Part shown: positions 14,544-16,927 of the stretch, piece after piece
How positions within the stretch are numbered: position 1 is the first letter of the stretch
Layout: each line of letters begins with the position of its first letter
Assembly (NCBI GenBank): GCA_038234715.1
Contig: JBBQTD010000059.1
Span: 1-16,927, forward strand
DNA: 16,927 nt
Reading direction: 5' to 3'
Origin: SZAS-103 sp038234715
GTDB lineage: Bacteria > Pseudomonadota > Gammaproteobacteria > Xanthomonadales > Xanthomonadaceae
Translations under genes and position numbers: made by a program
The notes under the pieces: generated by a model
The model's input: only the letters and a program-made list of their open reading frames with translations
Told to the model about the DNA's origin: nothing
Database searches by the model: none

Positions 14544-15152
14544 TCACTTCTCCTCGACGACCCTCACGCCCGCCGGCAGCGCGAAGAGCGTGCGGTCGAA
14601 TGGCAGCCCCGAAACGAACGCCTCGTAGCGAACCGATGGTGGCGCCTGCGGTCCGGACAGGGTCAGTTGGAACGGCTTGCCGTTGTCCGTGCGGACCAGC
14701 AGTTCGACCTGCCTGCCGTCCACGTCGATCGATTGCACGCTGACATCGACACCATCGACGCGTCGGTCGGGAAGCGATTTCGGCAAGTGCTGGCGAAAGA
14801 AGATCAGCTCCCCTCCCATCAACTTGTCCAGTTCCTTGGACATCAGGGCAAACACCGGCGCTGTGACATTGAATGTGGGGCCAGGATCGACGAAGTGACG
14901 AGCGGTGTTGTCGTGCCACGAATCGGGCTCCCTGGTGATGATGACGCCGTGGATATGCTGGATCGGATCGGGCGCTTCCTCGACGCGAATGCAGCAGTTG
15001 CCAGCAATCCACACAGTGTGCGACGAGGCAGAAAACGTTCCAGGTACGATTTCCTTTCCAACGAAGCGATATTCGATACGGGTCATGCTCGTATCTGCTG
15101 CGGCGGCAGCGAGCGGCAACAGGCCGATCACGATGAAGATGATGGTGCGCAT
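14544..15152 (-). CDS. Secreted hypothetical protein
   Basis: A 202-residue protein with a signal peptide (MRTIIFIVIGLLPLAAAAA, cleavage before DTS), so periplasmic or secreted. The frame is open to 15227, but the Met at 15152 opens the export signal. The mature part is beta-rich with a CC pair in the segment WIAGNCCIRVEEAPDP (about 49-64), a metal- or heme-independent look, and many Asp/His residues (HIHGVIITREPDSWHDNTARHF). The C-terminal half has strands ending FALPAGVRVVEE. This resembles small periplasmic DUF proteins built like lipoprotein-carrier or DUF4412-type folds (a substrate-binding beta half-barrel with an FxxPxGxxxV ending), but I cannot name the family. It lies 71 bp after the SEC-C gene on the same strand and may share its transcript. 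Confidence 0.65.
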   Translation of the reverse strand: MRTIIFIVIGLLPLAAAAADTSMTRIEYRFVGKEIVPGTFSASSHTVWIAGNCCIRVEEAPDPIQHIHGVIITREPDSWHDNTARHFVDPGPTFNVTAPVFALMSKELDKLMGGELIFFRQHLPKSLPDRRVDGVDVSVQSIDVDGRQVELLVRTDNGKPFQLTLSGPQAPPSVRYEAFVSGLPFDRTLFALPAGVRVVEEK

Positions 15153-15223
15153 GGTGTCGGTCCGTCGTGGAGGTCTCCCAAATCGGGAGCAGAGGCAATG
15201 AACCCACTCTGGGACGGAGGCAA

Positions 15224-16201
15224 TCAAGACCCCTCAATTCCCGCATCCGCTTTCTCCGCGAAATCGTCCAACGCACCGCCCCCCTGCTCCACCACGTCAC
15301 GCAGCAGTTCGAGCAGTCCCTGCAGACGCGGCTCCTTGCGGCGGGCGATGCGGGCGATCCAGAAGCGCGCGCGTTCCCGTGCCTCTGCCTCGCGATCGCT
15401 CGAGATCAACAGGACCACTTCCAGGTGGGCAAGCGAGGGATCGTCCGGGGTGGCGCGTTGCGCGTCGCGGAACAACTCCCACGCGCGCGCGAAATCGCCG
15501 GCGTCGGCAAGGGCGGTCGCCTTGTGTTGCAGTGCGCTGCTGCGCGACACGGCGTCGCCATGGGCAATCGCGCGTTCAATCAAGTCGTGCCTCCGCTTGC
15601 GCTTGCCCAGCTGCTCCCAGGCTTCGATCAGCAGGTCCTGCAGGGGTCCGTAGGGTTGCCGCAGGTACGCGTCGTCCACGAACCACGGTTCGAGCAGGGT
15701 CGCGATGTCCTTGTAGCGCGCGCCTTTCTGCCAGGCGAACGCGAGGTCGATCATCATCTCGGGCGTGATCCGGCTGTCGGGTAGATCCTTCCAGCGCGTG
15801 CGGGGCAAGTGCTCGATGAAATGGGTGAGCCAGTTGATCGCGATCCCAGGCATGTTCGCTTCGATCGGCTGGCAGCATTGGCTGTACTCCAAACCGGAAC
15901 CGCAATGGCACGCTGCGTTCGGTGCTGTCGCTTCGAGAGGTGCGGGCGCATACTCATGGGCCGAATGCGGGCAGTGCTTCCAGACTTCGCGGGAAAGTAT
16001 TCCCACGACGCGCCGACCATGCTCGGCTTCATCCGCGTCTTCGGCCTCGCCGATGAAGACACCGGGCAGCACGACGGCCATCCGCTTGAGGTAGGTGGGG
16101 AAATCGACGCCTTTTGCGATCGCGGCGGTTCCGTACCGGATGATGCGTTCGAGGTCGAAGGACAGAGGGGTGGGCGCAGGGCCGGGGCGAAATCGATTCA
16201 T
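15224..16201 (-). CDS. SEC-C zinc-motif protein with helical repeats
   Basis: A 325-residue protein. A SEC-C zinc-binding motif, CHCGSGLEYSQCC (98-110, C-x-C-x8-C-C), follows a variable N-terminal domain of about 95 residues. After it come helical segments resembling tetratricopeptide repeats (about 140-310, for example ALQHKATALADAGDFARAWELFRDAQRATPDDPSLAHLEVVLL). SEC-C motifs are best known at the C-terminus of SecA, where they bind SecB and ribosomes, but they also occur in many stand-alone proteins of unknown role. No helicase or translocase domain is present. A chaperone or translation-linked adaptor role is possible, not shown. The stop is 71 bp before the secreted protein's start. A hairpin covers the region just upstream of the ATG. 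Confidence 0.75.
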   Translation of the reverse strand: MNRFRPGPAPTPLSFDLERIIRYGTAAIAKGVDFPTYLKRMAVVLPGVFIGEAEDADEAEHGRRVVGILSREVWKHCPHSAHEYAPAPLEATAPNAACHCGSGLEYSQCCQPIEANMPGIAINWLTHFIEHLPRTRWKDLPDSRITPEMMIDLAFAWQKGARYKDIATLLEPWFVDDAYLRQPYGPLQDLLIEAWEQLGKRKRRHDLIERAIAHGDAVSRSSALQHKATALADAGDFARAWELFRDAQRATPDDPSLAHLEVVLLISSDREAEARERARFWIARIARRKEPRLQGLLELLRDVVEQGGGALDDFAEKADAGIEGS

Positions 16202-16209
16202 GGCCTATT

Positions 16210-16227
16210 GTCCCGGAAAAACGGGAC
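16210..16227 (-). promoter_or_regulatory. Hairpin just upstream of the SEC-C gene start
   Basis: On the minus strand GTCCCG, a six-base TTTTTC loop, then CGGGAC ends 8 bases before the ATG at 16201. It occupies the position of the ribosome-binding site, and no clear Shine-Dalgarno sequence is visible. It could reduce translation initiation or be a leftover short terminator of the truncated IS3 fragment. Confidence 0.35.
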
Positions 16228-16244
16228 GCGGGGGCAACTCCGAG

Positions 16245-16463
16245 TCACTGCCCACGTCTGGCTTTTGGCTTTTCGAAGCGAATTGATTTGCTACGCGCTG
16301 CAGGAACAATGCGTCTGCCTTTCACCCGCATCGGCGCCGCCGCAACTTCGTAGAGTCCGAGAATTCCCACTTGCGCAACGCCAGCAACCGGCTCAAAGCG
16401 CACCGCCGCCGCCTTGAATTTCTTGCTGTAGCGATACGTCGTTCTGGGGCCTGGAATCGGCAT
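16245..16463 (-). pseudogene. IS3-family transposase OrfA fragment
   Basis: The frame starts MPIPGPRTTYRYSKKFKAAAVR, the characteristic opening of IS3-family OrfA proteins, which carry a helix-turn-helix for end recognition. AGGAG lies nine bases before the ATG at 16463. After about 25 residues the normal continuation (PGVxVQxVAxALDIHPFMLSxWRK) is lost and the remaining 45 residues are unrelated, Arg-rich sequence. No OrfB follows; the SEC-C gene begins 44 bp further on. The gene is therefore a 5' remnant, not a functional transposase. Confidence 0.7.
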
Positions 16464-16499
16464 CTTGAACACTCCTGATGGGTTAGGTCAGGGTGTCCA
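16395..16499 (-). mobile_element. Left-end remnant of an IS3-family insertion sequence
   Basis: On the minus strand the remnant begins about 16499 with TGGACACCCTGACC. The 5'-TG is typical of IS3-family ends. It runs through the leader and ribosome site into the OrfA start. Recognisable IS sequence ends near 16395; this inner boundary is approximate. The rest of the element and its other end are missing, so no target duplication can be assessed. Confidence 0.5.
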
Positions 16500-16788
16500 C
16501 TAAACCGTAGGAACCGCCCGGTCCGCTTGAGCGCACAGTTAGCTGCTTTGGGATGAGAGCCTTCATTGGTGCGATTCGCATGATGTGGCTGAGCAGGAAA
16601 GACGGCAGGTACCGAATTCCTTCTTGCAGAGTTCGACCTTGCTACCCTGAAAATCAGCACTTATTCTCGCGTCACACTCCTCATTTTTGTCGCGGTGTAC
16701 GTAAGTCCAAGATTCGGTGTTGAACGGTACTGCTCCTGACCGGCGCAATAAAAGATCAAACAGCGTACTTTGCCACCGAATTGCTGCA
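16500..16788. other. Unassigned stretch with an attC-like half site and small ORFs
   Basis: About 290 bp of lower-G+C sequence between IS debris. CCGCTTGAGCGCACAGTTAGCT (16523-16544) resembles one half of an integron attC site: a CTTGAG-type box and, nine bases on, GTTAGCT, one base off the GTTRRRY core. The matching half is absent where the IS3 remnant begins. Two short frames leave this region. On the plus strand a 56-codon frame starts at ATG 16553, eight bases after the core. On the minus strand a Cys-rich frame (ECDARISADF...CRLSCSATSCESHQ) stops at 16563 and is open through the IS5-type end. Neither matches a known family. Confidence 0.3.
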
Positions 16789-16927
16789 CTAGGGAAGGTC
16801 TGAATAAGTCACCGGGAAAGATTTGACCGGCGAATTTTCGTGTTCTCGACGCGCGTGATTCATTCCAGACCCGCTGAGTTGCTGGAATCGCGTTCAAAGC
16901 ATCATTTAGCGTCGCTTTCTGCGGCTT
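16789..16927. mobile_element. One end of an IS5-type element, continuing beyond the window
   Basis: The terminal repeat GGAAGGTCTGAATAAG starts at 16793 and matches 14 of 16 bases of the MITE right end and 13 of 16 bases of the E. coli IS5 end recalled from memory. It is preceded by CTAG (16789-16792), which fits the YTAR target of IS5-group elements. About 120 bp of interior follow before the window ends. A minus-strand frame is open from the right edge (KPQKATLNDALNAIPATQRV), but it reads straight through the terminal repeat into the flanking DNA, so I do not call it a transposase. Whether this is a full IS or a longer MITE needs the sequence to the right. Confidence 0.6.

Noticed and set aside
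16661..16897. Minus-strand frame as an IS5 transposase C-terminus
   Set aside because: It reads through the terminal repeat into the flanking DNA and shows no DDE-family motif. The window ends too soon to judge.

Overview
The window looks like chromosomal DNA of a high-G+C gammaproteobacterium, most likely from the Xanthomonadales/Lysobacterales (Xanthomonadaceae or Rhodanobacteraceae). This rests on codon use, an IS3-type OrfA fragment, a creD gene with a CreB-box-like upstream site, and a mannosyltransferase/PAP2 pair. No marker gene fixes the species, so the placement is inference.

Layout. Positions 1-3290 read as an accessory block. It holds an array of four short palindromes, a small phage-type protein gene, a secreted SPOR-domain protein (minus strand), an unrecognised membrane protein and a DUF2513-type protein. 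It appears to end near an orphan intrinsic terminator at 3263-3288. Positions 3615-9000 look like core chromosome: a secreted PF04185 phosphoesterase, a convergent PhzF-family isomerase, a secreted His-rich protein, then a translationally coupled glycosyltransferase and PAP2 phosphatase. From about 8860 to 16201 every gene is on the minus strand. Read in the direction of transcription they are a SEC-C protein, a secreted hypothetical protein, a large REC-REC-GGDEF-EAL protein with degenerate output domains, a second pseudoreceiver/degenerate-GGDEF protein, creD, and a frameshifted GNAT acetyltransferase whose start overlaps the creD stop. The right end (16245-16927) is a patchwork of insertion-sequence debris: an IS3-family OrfA fragment, an integron attC-like half site and one end of an IS5-type element running off the window.

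How the genes work together. The glycosyltransferase and PAP2 phosphatase are probably one envelope-glycolipid unit. creD carries a near-consensus CreB box although creBC are not in the window. The two signalling proteins both lack the residues for making or degrading c-di-GMP and probably act as binding or scaffold proteins.

Most notable elements. A 152-bp MITE with IS5-like terminal inverted repeats and an exact 4-bp target duplication folds on paper into five consecutive hairpins; a related terminal repeat lies at the right end of the window. There is also an attenuator-like terminator directly in front of the REC-REC-GGDEF-EAL gene, the near-consensus CreB box at creD, and the helically phased palindrome array at the left edge. 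I do not see a complete, clearly new multi-gene system; the novelty is in these non-coding elements.
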